Shown here: positions 9,566-20,889 of the stretch, piece after piece | Layout of the letters: each line of letters starts with the position of its first letter | Position numbering within the stretch: the stretch's first letter is position 1 | NCBI GenBank assembly: GCA_030425195.1 | Contig: JAUIAV010000005.1 | Span: 1-64,000 of the forward strand | Source of the DNA: Gammaproteobacteria bacterium | GTDB lineage: Bacteria > Pseudomonadota > Gammaproteobacteria > Pseudomonadales > Azotimanducaceae | DNA: 64,000 nt | Reading direction: 5' to 3' | The notes under the pieces: model-generated | What the model was told of the DNA's origin: nothing | Database searches by the model: none | The model's input: only the letters and a program-made list of their open reading frames with translations | Translations under genes and position numbers: made by a program

Positions 9566-9716
9566 TTGGTGAAAAACGCCCTAGTTTACCATAGCTACCC
9601 CCTCTGGCCGGGGGTTTCGGTCAATTCGAAGCCACTGTCTACCGGATCTCAGCGGCAGCTACGGACCGGCCACTCCGTGCCTCTCCATCACGGATGATGT
9701 GACCGGTGGGAAAAAA

Positions 9717-10100
9717 TCAGCGCTTGGAGTACTGGGGACGCTTCCGCGCCTTTCTCAGACCCACTTTCTTGCGCTCGACCTCGCGTGCATCGCGGGTCAG
9801 GAAGCCGGCTCTCCGCAGCGCCACGCGCAGGTTCTCGTCCTGCTCCACCAGCGCTCTGGCGATGCCGTGCCGGATGGCACCTGCCTGTCCGGAGTTTCCG
9901 CCGCCGCGCACCGTGACCTTCACGTCCACCCGGTCACTGACCTCAGCCACTTCCAGCGGCTGACGGACGATCATGCGCGCCGTCTCCCGCCCGAAGTACT
10001 GATCGAGCGGATGGTTGTTTACCGTGATGTTGCCGTTGCCCGGGGTGATGAAAACCCGCGCTGCCGAGGTCTTGCGACGACCGGTTCCGTAGTTCTGCAT
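9717..10100 (-). CDS. rpsI: 30S ribosomal protein S9
   Basis: [18 protein letters not shown]...[14 protein letters not shown]. Confidence 0.98.
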   Translation of the reverse strand: MQNYGTGRRKTSAARVFITPGNGNITVNNHPLDQYFGRETARMIVRQPLEVAEVSDRVDVKVTVRGGGNSGQAGAIRHGIARALVEQDENLRVALRRAGFLTRDAREVERKKVGLRKARKRPQYSKR

Positions 10101-10111
10101 GCCCTTCCTAC

Positions 10112-10540
10112 TCAGATTTCCAGGGGTTGCGGTTGCTGTGCGGTATGAGGGTGCTCGGCACCTGCGTACACCTTCAGCTTCTTGATCATGGCCCGTCCAA
10201 GCGGATTCTTAGGCAGCATGCCCTTCACCGCCTTCTCCAGGATCCGCTCAGGATGACGTTCCTGCATGTCCCTGAAGTTCATCTCCTTGATGCCGCCGGG
10301 AAAACCGCTGTGACGGTAGTACTTCTTGTCGTTGAACTTGTTCCCGGTAACCCGGATCTTTTCCGCGTTCACCACCACGATGTAGTCGCCCGTATCCACG
10401 TGCGGGGTGTACTCGGGCTTGTGCTTGCCTCGCAGCCGCAGCGCCACTTCCGTCGCCAGGCGGCCAAGCGTCTTGTCCTCTGCGTCCACGACGAACCAGG
10501 AATGGTCGACGTCTTGTGGACGGGTGCTCACAGTCTTCAT
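10112..10540 (-). CDS. rplM: 50S ribosomal protein L13
   Basis: [62 protein letters not shown]. Confidence 0.98.
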   Translation of the reverse strand: MKTVSTRPQDVDHSWFVVDAEDKTLGRLATEVALRLRGKHKPEYTPHVDTGDYIVVVNAEKIRVTGNKFNDKKYYRHSGFPGGIKEMNFRDMQERHPERILEKAVKGMLPKNPLGRAMIKKLKVYAGAEHPHTAQQPQPLEI

Positions 10541-10731
10541 GCGGTGTACTTAATGTCGTTTTACAAGTTCCAGGCTCTCTTGCGGCCAGCCCCACAGGGG
10601 CTGAAAACGCCGGATCCGGGCCCGGATTTTTGGGAGCGCGAATGTTAGCGGAGCGTCCAGCCATTTACAACACAATCCAGGGGGGGCTTCCGGTCCGTCC
10701 TGATACCGTCGAAACGCCCGGAATCCGGGCG

Positions 10732-11817
10732 TCAGGCCAGGTGCGTACGGCCCAGATACTCGTGGGACTGCATTTCCAGAAGCCGGCTTTTGGTCCGCTC
10801 GAACTCGAACCGGAGCCGTTCACCGGCATAGAGGTCTTCGATCGGCGCATCCGCCGACAGAATCAGCTTCACGTTCCGGTCATAGAACTCGTCCACCAGG
10901 GAGATGAACCGGCGGGCAGCGTCCTCGTCGCGGCCCGTGAACCGGCGTACGTTGCTCACCAGCACTGCGTGAAAAATACGCGAAAGCTCGATGTAGTCGT
11001 TCTGGCTGCGCGGTCCTTCACAGAGCTCGCTGAAATCGAACCACGCGACGTCCTCTGCCACCATCCTGGCGTTGATCGTCCGGTTCGCGATGTCGAGGGC
11101 CACCTTCTCCTTGGGCGTGTCCGGCGCCAGCGCATGAAAACTCGCCGACAGGCTCTTCTCCGCGGCCGCATCCAGAGGCACATGATAGATCTCCGCCCTT
11201 TCCAGCACCCGGAGGCGGTAGTCGGTTTCGGAATCCAGGCAGTGCACGCGGGTATGGCACTTGATGGCCTCGATGGCCGGAAGAAAACGACGCCGCTGCA
11301 GACCGTTCTCGTAGAGGTCATCCGGCGCCACGTTGCTGGTCGCCACCAGCGTGACGCCCCGTTCGAACAGGCATTCGAGCAGTTCGCCGAGAATCATGGC
11401 ATCACCGATGTCGGAGACGAAGAACTCGTCGAAACAGAGCACGCGGGTTTCCCCGGCGATCCGGTCTGCCACCACCTTCAACGGATCGCTGGTACCGGAA
11501 AGCCCGTTCAACTCGCCGTGGACCCGGTGCATGAACCGGTGGAAGTGCATGCGCAGCCTGTCTGCCGGCGGCAGGCATTCGTAGAAGAGATCCATGAGCA
11601 TGGTCTTTCCGCGCCCTACCCCGCCCCAGAGATAAAGGCCCATCACCGGCGTTTCCGCCTTGCGGGTGAACCGGCCGAACAGCCCCTGGCCCCGCCTCCC
11701 CCGCGCCCGCAGAATCTGGAACAGGGCTTCGAGCAGATCGACCACCCGGCGCTGCTCTGGATCTTCGAAAAACTGAGGGTCGGCCAGTAGTTGCTGGTAT
11801 TTTTCTACTGGAGTCAT
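10732..11817 (-). CDS. zapE: Cell division protein ZapE (AFG1-family ATPase)
   Basis: MTPVEKYQQLLADPQFFEDPEQRRVVDLLEALFQ...GLYLWGGVGRGKTMLMDLFYE; AFG1/ZapE P-loop. Confidence 0.93.
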   Translation of the reverse strand: MTPVEKYQQLLADPQFFEDPEQRRVVDLLEALFQILRARGRRGQGLFGRFTRKAETPVMGLYLWGGVGRGKTMLMDLFYECLPPADRLRMHFHRFMHRVHGELNGLSGTSDPLKVVADRIAGETRVLCFDEFFVSDIGDAMILGELLECLFERGVTLVATSNVAPDDLYENGLQRRRFLPAIEAIKCHTRVHCLDSETDYRLRVLERAEIYHVPLDAAAEKSLSASFHALAPDTPKEKVALDIANRTINARMVAEDVAWFDFSELCEGPRSQNDYIELSRIFHAVLVSNVRRFTGRDEDAARRFISLVDEFYDRNVKLILSADAPIEDLYAGERLRFEFERTKSRLLEMQSHEYLGRTHLA

Positions 11818-11908
11818 CAGATCGACTTTAGCTGCTTGCCCGATGGTCGACAACGCAATTGCCACTCCCCGGGAGGGGGTTGCGAAGCGCTTGCCGGACG
11901 CCGGAAGC

Positions 11909-13240
11909 TCAGGGTTGCGGGTCGTTGTGACCCACGCCGGCGACTCGCGCTTCCGCGGCCCGGGCGTGGGCCGTCAGGCCCTCGCCGTGCGCCAGGGTTG
12001 CCGAAGCCCGGGCCAGCGTATCACTGCCCTCTGCGGACAACTGGATCACCGAGCTCTTCTTCTGGAAGTCGTAGACGCCGAGTGGAGACGAGAAGCGTGC
12101 CGACCCGTAAGTCGGCAGCACGTGGCTAGGGCCGGCCGTGTAGTCCCCCATGACCTCCGGCGAGTGCGCGCCGAGGAAAATGGCGCCCGCATGCCGGATC
12201 TGATGCAGCCAGCGTTCGGGCGAACTCACGCAGAGCTCCAGATGCTCAGGCGCAATCCGGTTGGCGATCCGGATTGCTTCTTCGACGTCCCGAACCCGGA
12301 TCAGCGCGCCCCGCCGGTTGAGAGAGGCGGTGATGATCTCCCGCCGCGGTGCGTTCACCAGCTCGACGGCCATGGCGGATCTCACGGCGTCCAGATAGTC
12401 CGGATCAGGACAGAGCAGCAGCGCCTGGGCAGCCTCGTCGTGCTCCGCCTGTGAGAACAGATCCTGAACCACCCAGTCCACGGGTGAGGAGCCGTCCGCA
12501 ATCACGAGAACCTCGCTCGGCCCGGCCACCATGTCGATGCCCACCTCACCGAACACGAGACGCTTGGCAGCGGCGACGAAGACACCACCCGGGCCCACGA
12601 TCTTGTCCACTCTCGGAACGGTGGCGGTGCCGACCGCCAGTGCAGCAACCGCCTGGGCGCCGCCGATGGTGAAGCCGCGGTCCACACCAGCCACATGGGC
12701 GGCGGCGAGCACGAGATCGTTCCGCTGACCGTCCGGGGTGGGTACCGTCATGATGACCTCCCCCACACCGGCTACCCGGGCGGGTATGGCGGTCATGAGC
12801 ACCGTGGAGGGATAGGCGGCCTGGCCCCCCGGCACGTAGACGCCAACCCGATCCAGCGGGGTGATCTTCTGCCCGAGCCGGTTTCCCATCGAATCCGTGT
12901 AGGTCCAGGATTCGGTCTGCTGATGCTCGTGATACGCACGGATGCGCTCCGCCGCCGTCGTGAGCGCCTCCCGCTCCGCTTCTCCGATCCGGTCCCAGGC
13001 CGCCGCGAAGTCTGCCGGTGTCAGCACCGTTTCCGCCATCGCCGGGATGGACAGGCGATCGAAACGCCGGGTGTAGTCCAGCACGGCCGCATCACCGTCG
13101 GACCTGACCCTGGCGATCACCTCCCGGACGATCTCCAGCACTTTACTGTCCTCGGCGACGTCCCAGGCGAGCAGAGCATCCAGACACGCGTCGAAGTCCG
13201 GATCCGAGCTTTCGAGCCTGGCGATGGCGAGTTCAGCCAC
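11909..13240 (-). CDS. hisD: Histidinol dehydrogenase
   Basis: [28 protein letters not shown]...VDKIVGPG...[11 protein letters not shown] start overlaps the hisG stop. Confidence 0.97.
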   Translation of the reverse strand: MAELAIARLESSDPDFDACLDALLAWDVAEDSKVLEIVREVIARVRSDGDAAVLDYTRRFDRLSIPAMAETVLTPADFAAAWDRIGEAEREALTTAAERIRAYHEHQQTESWTYTDSMGNRLGQKITPLDRVGVYVPGGQAAYPSTVLMTAIPARVAGVGEVIMTVPTPDGQRNDLVLAAAHVAGVDRGFTIGGAQAVAALAVGTATVPRVDKIVGPGGVFVAAAKRLVFGEVGIDMVAGPSEVLVIADGSSPVDWVVQDLFSQAEHDEAAQALLLCPDPDYLDAVRSAMAVELVNAPRREIITASLNRRGALIRVRDVEEAIRIANRIAPEHLELCVSSPERWLHQIRHAGAIFLGAHSPEVMGDYTAGPSHVLPTYGSARFSSPLGVYDFQKKSSVIQLSAEGSDTLARASATLAHGEGLTAHARAAEARVAGVGHNDPQP

Positions 13241-13898
13241 GCCAGCCGCCCTCATCATTCCCAGCCGCGTCCCGGAGCACGGAAAGCAGCGACTGCACCT
13301 CGCCGAAGCGCGTCCGCATGGACGCCCGATTGACGATCACCCGGGAAGAGATGTCCGCGATGGTTTCGAGCGCCACCAGACCATTCGCCTTCAGCGTGTT
13401 GCCCGTATCGACGATGTCCACGATGCAGTCCGCCAGATTCATGAGAGGGGCGATCTCCATGGCGCCCGACAGCGGAATCAGCGTCACCTGTCTGCCTTCG
13501 GCTTCGAAGTATCGACGTGCCACGTTGACGAACTTGGTGGCCACCCGCAGCGGACCGCGCACGTCCCTGCCCTGTGCCAGCGCGCTGTCGGCGGGTGCCG
13601 CCGTCATCAGCCGGCAGCGGCCGATACCCAGATCGAGCTGTTCATAGAAGTGCGCACCACCCCCGTACTCCATGATGGTGTCCTTGCCGGTCACCCCCAC
13701 GTCCGCGGCGCCATATTCCACATAGGTGGGAACGTCGGAGCCGCGCATCACCACCAGCCGGTGGCCGCCGGTCCGACTCTCGAAAATGAGCTTGCGGCTC
13801 GATTCCGGGTCTTCCGAAGGCTCGATACCCGCCTGCTGCATCATGGGCAGAACCTCTGACAGGATACGGCCGCGGTTCAGTGCAATTGTCAGTCCCAT
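13233..13898 (-). CDS. hisG: ATP phosphoribosyltransferase, short form
   Basis: [25 protein letters not shown]...[15 protein letters not shown]; ~220 aa short-form HisG. Confidence 0.96.
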   Translation of the reverse strand: MGLTIALNRGRILSEVLPMMQQAGIEPSEDPESSRKLIFESRTGGHRLVVMRGSDVPTYVEYGAADVGVTGKDTIMEYGGGAHFYEQLDLGIGRCRLMTAAPADSALAQGRDVRGPLRVATKFVNVARRYFEAEGRQVTLIPLSGAMEIAPLMNLADCIVDIVDTGNTLKANGLVALETIADISSRVIVNRASMRTRFGEVQSLLSVLRDAAGNDEGGWRG

Positions 13899-13930
13899 CG
13901 TCTCTCTTCAATCAGGAAACATCCGGCGGG

Positions 13931-15211
<1,281 letters not shown>

Positions 15212-15436
15212 CTAGCCTTCGTCGGGCGTCAGCGCCCGGATGGTCACGGCGTGCAGACTGCCGTCGCGGATGAACCCGTCAATGCAGGCGTACACCATCT
15301 GCTGCTTCTGCACCCGCGACAGACCTTCGAACGCCGCACTCACCACGGTGATCAGCGCCCGGTTTCCGTCAACGACCACTTCCACCCCGGCCCCGTCGAT
15401 TCCGGCCTGAACCGCCTGGACGATGGTATCGTTCAT
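15212..15436 (-). CDS. ibaG: BolA-family protein (IbaG-like)
   Basis: MNDTIVQAVQAGIDGAGVEVVVDGNRALITVVSAAFEGLSRVQKQQMVYA; between mlaB and murA. Confidence 0.88.
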   Translation of the reverse strand: MNDTIVQAVQAGIDGAGVEVVVDGNRALITVVSAAFEGLSRVQKQQMVYACIDGFIRDGSLHAVTIRALTPDEG

Positions 15437-15458
15437 GCTCAAATGCTCAATCTCGAGT

Positions 15459-15791
15459 TCATGCGCGGGTATCCTCTGCATCCGTTCCGGTCGCCGCAAC
15501 GGAGGACACCTCCGGATTCTCCGGATCGACGATGGGCAGCACGTCCGTGAGATCGCTGACTTCGATGATGTTCATGATGGCGACGGGTACCCGCAGAAAA
15601 CGCACCACCTTGCCATGGCCGTGCGCATAACGAAACCAGGCGATGAGCAGCGCGACCACGGCGGAGTTCGCCTCCGTCAGGCCGGACAGATCGAACTCGG
15701 CAGTCTCGGCGCCGTCGATGTGGGCATTACCCGCTTCACGCACTTCCACCAGGTTGGGAAAATCGACCACCGCGGGCAGCTCGAAGGGCAT
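15459..15791 (-). CDS. mlaB: STAS-domain lipid asymmetry protein MlaB
   Basis: STAS-like AETAEFDLSGLTEANSAVVALLIAWFRYAHGHGKVVRFLRVP; follows mlaC. Confidence 0.87.
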   Translation of the reverse strand: MPFELPAVVDFPNLVEVREAGNAHIDGAETAEFDLSGLTEANSAVVALLIAWFRYAHGHGKVVRFLRVPVAIMNIIEVSDLTDVLPIVDPENPEVSSVAATGTDAEDTRA

Positions 15792-16474
15792 CAGTCGGCT
15801 TCGTCGGCAGCCGTTTCGTCCGCGGCTTCACCGTTACCCGTATCGATGGTTCCCAGTGACGCCACCCAGCCGTCGATCGCGCGATCCATGTCGCCACCAT
15901 ACGCAGGATCATTCACCGCGCTCGCGAACTGATTCCGGTAGGTCAGACCCATGTTGATACCGTTGATGATCATGTTCATGACCCGCCACTCGCCCTGGGA
16001 GTTGAGCGCCATCGAGTAGATGACCGGATACACCTCCCCTTCCGAGCGGATTTCCTGCTTGACGCTTGCGCGATCGGGGCGTTTCGGCGGCCGGTCCGAC
16101 GGGATGATGTTCACGCCGCCGTCGTTGAACTCGGTCAGAGCCAGCGCATAGGTCCGCACCAGGCTCCACTTGAATCCTTCCGCGAAACGCTCCCGCTGCT
16201 CGGGGGTGGCACGCTTGTAGTGCACGGCCATCACGCTCCGGGCGAACCTGGGAAAATCGATCACCGGATTGAGCAGCGCTTCCACCGCCACGTAGAAACG
16301 CTCCGGGTCCTCATCCACGTAAGTCTGGGCTTCCTCGATCAGCTCGAGCATCTGGGCCGTCGTCTGCGCGACCAGATCTTCGGCCTCCCGGATCTGCGCG
16401 CCGGCAACGGGCACGACGGACAGCGCCGCCAGCGCGAGCAGCAGCGGGTGGATGTAATGGCGCAAACGGATCAT
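15791..16474 (-). CDS. mlaC: Phospholipid-binding protein MlaC
   Basis: Signal peptide; VIDFPRFARSVMAVHYKRATPEQRERFAEGFKWSLVRTYALAL; mla operon. Confidence 0.94.
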   Translation of the reverse strand: MIRLRHYIHPLLLALAALSVVPVAGAQIREAEDLVAQTTAQMLELIEEAQTYVDEDPERFYVAVEALLNPVIDFPRFARSVMAVHYKRATPEQRERFAEGFKWSLVRTYALALTEFNDGGVNIIPSDRPPKRPDRASVKQEIRSEGEVYPVIYSMALNSQGEWRVMNMIINGINMGLTYRNQFASAVNDPAYGGDMDRAIDGWVASLGTIDTGNGEAADETAADEAD

Positions 16475-16488
16475 CGGTCAATCTCCTC

Positions 16489-16947
16489 TCAAGAGGCCCC
16501 CAGGCGGGTGATCAGATCGCCTACCAGGTTTTCCAGCACCAGCGCGCCCTGGGTTTCTTCGATCAGGTCGCCGTCCGCCAGCGTCTCGACATCCGCCCCC
16601 GGGAGCAGGCTCACGTAGCGGGCGCCGAGTATACCCTCGGTGAGTATCTGAGCACCCGTATCCAGGGACAGATTGCCCGGTTGTCCCTGAATCTCCAGGT
16701 AGACGATCGCCTCGCCGTATTCCATGTCCACCTCGATCCTGGCCACCCGACCCACGGTCACCCCCGCCATGCTCACCTTGGCACGCGGACGGAGACCCGC
16801 CACGTCGTCGAAACGGGCCTGGACGACGTAGGAGTCGCTGCTCTGTGACAGGTTCACGCCGCTGACCTTGACGGCCAGAAACACGAGCGCCAGCGCACCG
16901 GCGAGCACGAAGGCGCCGACGCTGATTTCAACGGTCCGCATGTGCAT
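16489..16947 (-). CDS. mlaD: Outer membrane lipid asymmetry protein MlaD (MCE domain)
   Basis: MCE-domain VVQARFDDVAGLRPRAKVSMAGVTVGRVARIEVD. Confidence 0.95.
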   Translation of the reverse strand: MHMRTVEISVGAFVLAGALALVFLAVKVSGVNLSQSSDSYVVQARFDDVAGLRPRAKVSMAGVTVGRVARIEVDMEYGEAIVYLEIQGQPGNLSLDTGAQILTEGILGARYVSLLPGADVETLADGDLIEETQGALVLENLVGDLITRLGAS

Positions 16948-16956
16948 CGAGGTTCC

Positions 16957-17739
16957 TCACTTAAATTCTCCGTACATGCTGAGAGTCAGAATGAAGTCCA
17001 TGGCCAGAATCATCACCGAAGAGGTGACCACCGTCCGGGTGGTGGCGAGCCCGATTCCTTCCGGGGTGGGGTCGGTATCATACCCCTGGAACACGGCGAT
17101 CCAGGTGACCACGATCGCAAACAGCACGCTCTTCACCATGCCCTTGCCCACGTCTTCCCACAGCTCGACGCTGTCCTGCATGCCGGACCAGAACGATCCC
17201 ACGTCGGAGCCGAGCCATTCCACGGCCACCACCATGCCGCCGTAGATGGCCACCACGTTGAACATCGCGGTCAGCAGCGGCAAGCTGATCATGCCCGCCC
17301 AGAGTCGCGGCGCAACGATTCTGCGCAACGGATCCACGCCCATCATTTCCATGCTCGACAGCTGCTCGGTGGTCTTCATCAGGCCGATCTCCGCCGTCAC
17401 CGCGGAGCCCGCACGGCCGGCGAACAGCAGGCCGGTGACCACGGGGCCGAGCTCCCGGAGCAGCACCAGGGCCAGACCGAGCCCCACGGCGTCCTCCGCA
17501 CCGAACCGAGCCAGCTGGGTGTAGAACTGCAGCGCAATCACCGCACCGATGGAGAACGCCGAGAGGACGATGATGATGAGCGACAGCACACCGACGTTGT
17601 AGATCTGACGGATCACCAGCGGCAGCTCCGAAAGCCGCGGCAGGCCCCAGAGCGCGGCGGCCCACATCACACTGGCCCGGCCCAGGCTGCCCAGGCGTTC
17701 CAGGCTCCTGTCACCCAGCGCGCGAACCAGATCCATCAT
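16957..17739 (-). CDS. mlaE: Lipid asymmetry ABC permease MlaE
   Basis: LLRELGPVVTGLLFAGRAGSAVTAEIGLMKTTEQLSSMEMMGVDPLRRIVAPRLWAG. Confidence 0.97.
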   Translation of the reverse strand: MMDLVRALGDRSLERLGSLGRASVMWAAALWGLPRLSELPLVIRQIYNVGVLSLIIIVLSAFSIGAVIALQFYTQLARFGAEDAVGLGLALVLLRELGPVVTGLLFAGRAGSAVTAEIGLMKTTEQLSSMEMMGVDPLRRIVAPRLWAGMISLPLLTAMFNVVAIYGGMVVAVEWLGSDVGSFWSGMQDSVELWEDVGKGMVKSVLFAIVVTWIAVFQGYDTDPTPEGIGLATTRTVVTSSVMILAMDFILTLSMYGEFK

Positions 17740-18581
17740 CGCCGGAACCCGCCGAGCAGATCGTAGGCCAGCTCGTCCGCCGGATAGTGGAAAGGCACCG
17801 GGCCATCCGGCGAGCCTGTGATGAACTGCCGGACCCGATCCGATTCATGATTGGCCAGTGCCGAGGGTTCGCCGCCCGCCACCACCTTGCCGGCATCGAG
17901 GATGAAGATCTCGTCCGATATCCCGGCGGTCTCGTGAATGTCGTGGGACACCAGGAGGCTGGTGGCTCCGAGCGCCGAGTTCAGCCGCCGGATGAGGGAA
18001 ACCACCACGCCCATGGAGATGGGATCCTGACCGGTGAACGGCTCGTCGTACATGAGCAGGCAGGGGTCGAGCGCGATGGCCCGCGCCAGCGCCACCCGCC
18101 GGGCCATGCCGCCGGAAAGCTGGCTCGGCATCAGGTCCCGCGCGCCTCTGAGGCCCACCGAGTTGAGCTTGATCAGCACCAGGTCCCGGATCGCATCCTC
18201 CGGCAGGTCCGTGTGCTCGCGGAGGGGGAAAGCCACGTTTTCGAACACGGACAGATCCGTGAACAGCGCGGAAGACTGAAAGAGCATGCCGATGTCCTTT
18301 CTCAGCTCCAGCAGCTCCGCCCGCTTCAACCGGGTCACATCCCTGCCGCGTACGCGAACGGAGCCCGAGTCCGGCTTCAGCTGACCGCCGATGATCCGCA
18401 GCAGCGTCGTCTTGCCGCAGCCGCTCGGGCCCATCAGAGCCGTGATACTGCCCGTTGGGACGGTCATGCTGAGCCCGTCGAAGATCAACCGTTCTCCACG
18501 CCGGAAAACCAGGTCTTCTATCTCGATCAGGGGAGTGACCACCGGTGTCTGGACAGCCTGGCCGGCTGCTGCCTCGGTCAT
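17736..18581 (-). CDS. mlaF: Lipid asymmetry ABC ATPase MlaF
   Basis: LMGPSGCGKTTLLRIIGGQLKPDSG...PSQLSGGMARRVALARAIALDPCLLMYDEPFTGQDPI. Confidence 0.96.
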   Translation of the reverse strand: MTEAAAGQAVQTPVVTPLIEIEDLVFRRGERLIFDGLSMTVPTGSITALMGPSGCGKTTLLRIIGGQLKPDSGSVRVRGRDVTRLKRAELLELRKDIGMLFQSSALFTDLSVFENVAFPLREHTDLPEDAIRDLVLIKLNSVGLRGARDLMPSQLSGGMARRVALARAIALDPCLLMYDEPFTGQDPISMGVVVSLIRRLNSALGATSLLVSHDIHETAGISDEIFILDAGKVVAGGEPSALANHESDRVRQFITGSPDGPVPFHYPADELAYDLLGGFRR

Positions 18582-18784
18582 TTACTGGTTGCCTCGTGAA
18601 CGACCCGCAACTATAACACTCCGCTGATTTGGAAAGCGGGCACTGTTACCATTCGAAACAGAAATGACATCCGAGAAGTGACACCCGAGACGTGAACGGC
18701 ACAGCCGAACCCAACCACCCCCGACCACCGGACCAGGCGCCCTGCCTGAACCGTACGTCTGACCGTTCGACCCGTCACTGACCC

Positions 18785-19765
18785 ATGTGGTTCCTGATTC
18801 TGGCGCTGATTCTGGGTTTCATCACGCTCGTATGGAGTGCCGACAAGTTCCTTTCGGGCGCCGCCAGCACTGCCAACCACATGGGCGTTTCGAAGATGCT
18901 CATCGGCCTGACGGTGGTCTCCGTCGGCACTTCCGCCCCTGAAATTCTCGTGGCTGCGGCCGCGGCTGTCGAAGATTCAGGCATTCTCGCGGTGGGCAAC
19001 GCCATCGGCTCGAACATCGCCAACATCGGACTCGTCCTCGGCATCACCGCCCTGCTGGCGCCTCTGCCCTTCTCTCAGACGGTTCTCAAGGCTGAGCTGC
19101 CCTGGCTGCTGGGCGCCACGCTGCTGGCCCTCATCCTCATGTTCGATCTGCATCTGTCGCCGCTGGACGGCCTGCTGCTGATGACCGGCCTGGGTCTGAT
19201 TCTCTGGCGCCTGGTCCGGAACCAGCAGACGGCCGGCGCCGAGGTGTCGGAGAGTATCCAGGAGGAGCTGGACGAGCTGCAGCACATGCCCCGGGGGCAG
19301 GCAGTCTTCTGGCTGGTCACCGGGCTCCTCGTCCTGCTGGTGAGTGCTCAGGTACTGGTCTGGTCCGCTACTCAGATTGCCGCCGCACTCGGGGTATCCG
19401 AGCTGATCATCGGCCTGACCATCGTGGCGGTGGGCACCAGCCTGCCGGAGCTCGCCGCCACCGTCGGGTCGGCCGTCAAGGGTCATTCGGACATCGCCAT
19501 CGGCAATGTGGTCGGCTCGAACATTCTCAACATCCTGGCCGTACTCGCCATCCCCGGCCTGATCGGCGGCACGGATATCGAGATCGTCGCCCTCTGGCGT
19601 GATTGCGGCATGATGCTGGCGCTGACTCTGCTGCTGGCGCTGTTTGCCTACGCCATCGGTTCGACCCCCGTCATCACCCGCTTCGAAGGTGCCGTGATGC
19701 TGGCGGCCTGGTGCGGCTACAACCTCCTGCTGATCAACCAGGCGGCCGCCTGGCAGGGCGCATGA
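18785..19765 (+). CDS. yrbG: Calcium/sodium antiporter (YrbG family)
   Basis: Duplicated Na/Ca exchanger motifs GLTVVSVGTSAPEILVAA...GNAIGSNIANIGLVLG and GLTIVAVGTSLPELAATV...GNVVGSNILNIL. Confidence 0.95.
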   Translation: MWFLILALILGFITLVWSADKFLSGAASTANHMGVSKMLIGLTVVSVGTSAPEILVAAAAAVEDSGILAVGNAIGSNIANIGLVLGITALLAPLPFSQTVLKAELPWLLGATLLALILMFDLHLSPLDGLLLMTGLGLILWRLVRNQQTAGAEVSESIQEELDELQHMPRGQAVFWLVTGLLVLLVSAQVLVWSATQIAAALGVSELIIGLTIVAVGTSLPELAATVGSAVKGHSDIAIGNVVGSNILNILAVLAIPGLIGGTDIEIVALWRDCGMMLALTLLLALFAYAIGSTPVITRFEGAVMLAAWCGYNLLLINQAAAWQGA

Positions 19766-20262
19766 AGATCGCCGACATCGCCGGGCGTATCCGCCTGATC
19801 AGCTTCGATGTGGACGGCGTGCTCACGGATGGCCGGATCGTCTACACGGATGACGGCCGGGAGATCAAGGCTTTCAACGTTCAGGACGGCGCAGCGCTGA
19901 AGATGCTGGCCGCCGCGGGTATCGAGATCGCGCTGCTCACAGGTCGCCGTTCGCCCATGGTGGAACGCCGGGCGGCCGAGCTCGGCATCCGTCATCTGGA
20001 GCAGGGTCTGGAAGACAAGGCTCCGGCCTTCCGGTCTCTGTGCGAACGTCTGGCCATTCCGCTCGCACAGAGCGCTCACGTGGGCGACGATCTGCCGGAC
20101 CTGGCGCTTTTCGAACTGGCCGGCCTGTCCATCAGCGTCCCGAACGGTCATCCGACGGTGCAGGCCCGGGCCGATCACGTGACCGTGACGGCAGGCGGTG
20201 AGGGCGTGGTCCGGGAGCTGGCCGAACTGTTTCTGCGTGCCCGGAACGCCTGGCCGTACTGA
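19762..20262 (+). CDS. kdsC: 3-deoxy-D-manno-octulosonate 8-phosphate phosphatase KdsC
   Basis: MKIADIAGRIRLISFDVDGVLTDGRIVYTDDGREIKAFNVQDGAALKML; ATGA overlap with yrbG. Confidence 0.95.
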   Translation: MKIADIAGRIRLISFDVDGVLTDGRIVYTDDGREIKAFNVQDGAALKMLAAAGIEIALLTGRRSPMVERRAAELGIRHLEQGLEDKAPAFRSLCERLAIPLAQSAHVGDDLPDLALFELAGLSISVPNGHPTVQARADHVTVTAGGEGVVRELAELFLRARNAWPY

Positions 20263-20268
20263 TCCGGC

Positions 20269-20889
20269 ATGGACCGGCTGCCACTGACCAACCTCCGACT
20301 GCTCGGCATCGCCCTGCTCGGCAGTCTGGTTCTGGCCGCCGCCGTTTTCTTCCAGCCGACCCTGCCGGAGGAAGAACGGCTGCCGGACCCGGGTGTGAGC
20401 GATGAGCCCGATCTGCTCATCGAGACCGCGGTGATCCGGCAGTACCGGGAAACCGGCGGCCTCCGCTATCTGCTGCGTTCACCGAAAATCGAGCACTTTC
20501 AGGACCGGGCTTTCACCCGGCTGACAGAGCCTGATCTCGAGCTGCACGACGCGCCTGCACCACCCTGGCGGGTGAAGGCAATCCGCGGCGCGATCTACAA
20601 TGCCGGTGAGGGGCAGCAGAGCGCCGAAGAGGAAGTCAGGCTCGAAGGCGACGTGAAGATGCTGCAGACGTTCGAGGACGGCAGACGTTACGACCTGCGA
20701 ACGCCCAGCATCACGATTTATCCCGGGCGCGAATACGCCGAGACGCACCAGAATGTTATGATCACGACCCATGCGGGGCGCACCAAAGCGGTGGGCCTGG
20801 AAGGCAGTCTGGACAAGGGACTGCTGAAGATGTTTTCGAGCGATGAACAACGCGTACACACCATCATTCTGCCGGATCAGTTCAAGTAG
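20269..20889 (+). CDS. lptC: LPS export protein LptC
   Basis: Single TM; LRYLLRSPKIEHFQDRAFTRLTEPDLELHD; between kdsC and lptA. Confidence 0.92.
   Translation: MDRLPLTNLRLLGIALLGSLVLAAAVFFQPTLPEEERLPDPGVSDEPDLLIETAVIRQYRETGGLRYLLRSPKIEHFQDRAFTRLTEPDLELHDAPAPPWRVKAIRGAIYNAGEGQQSAEEEVRLEGDVKMLQTFEDGRRYDLRTPSITIYPGREYAETHQNVMITTHAGRTKAVGLEGSLDKGLLKMFSSDEQRVHTIILPDQFK

Noticed and set aside
10614-10632. Palindrome ATCCGGGCCCGGAT followed by TTTTT as a plus-strand terminator
   Set aside because: No plus-strand gene upstream; both flanking genes are on the minus strand, where no U-tract directly follows. Kept only as a leader-structure observation.
10516-11790. 424-aa plus-strand ORF
   Set aside because: Antisense to zapE, which carries a clear P-loop.
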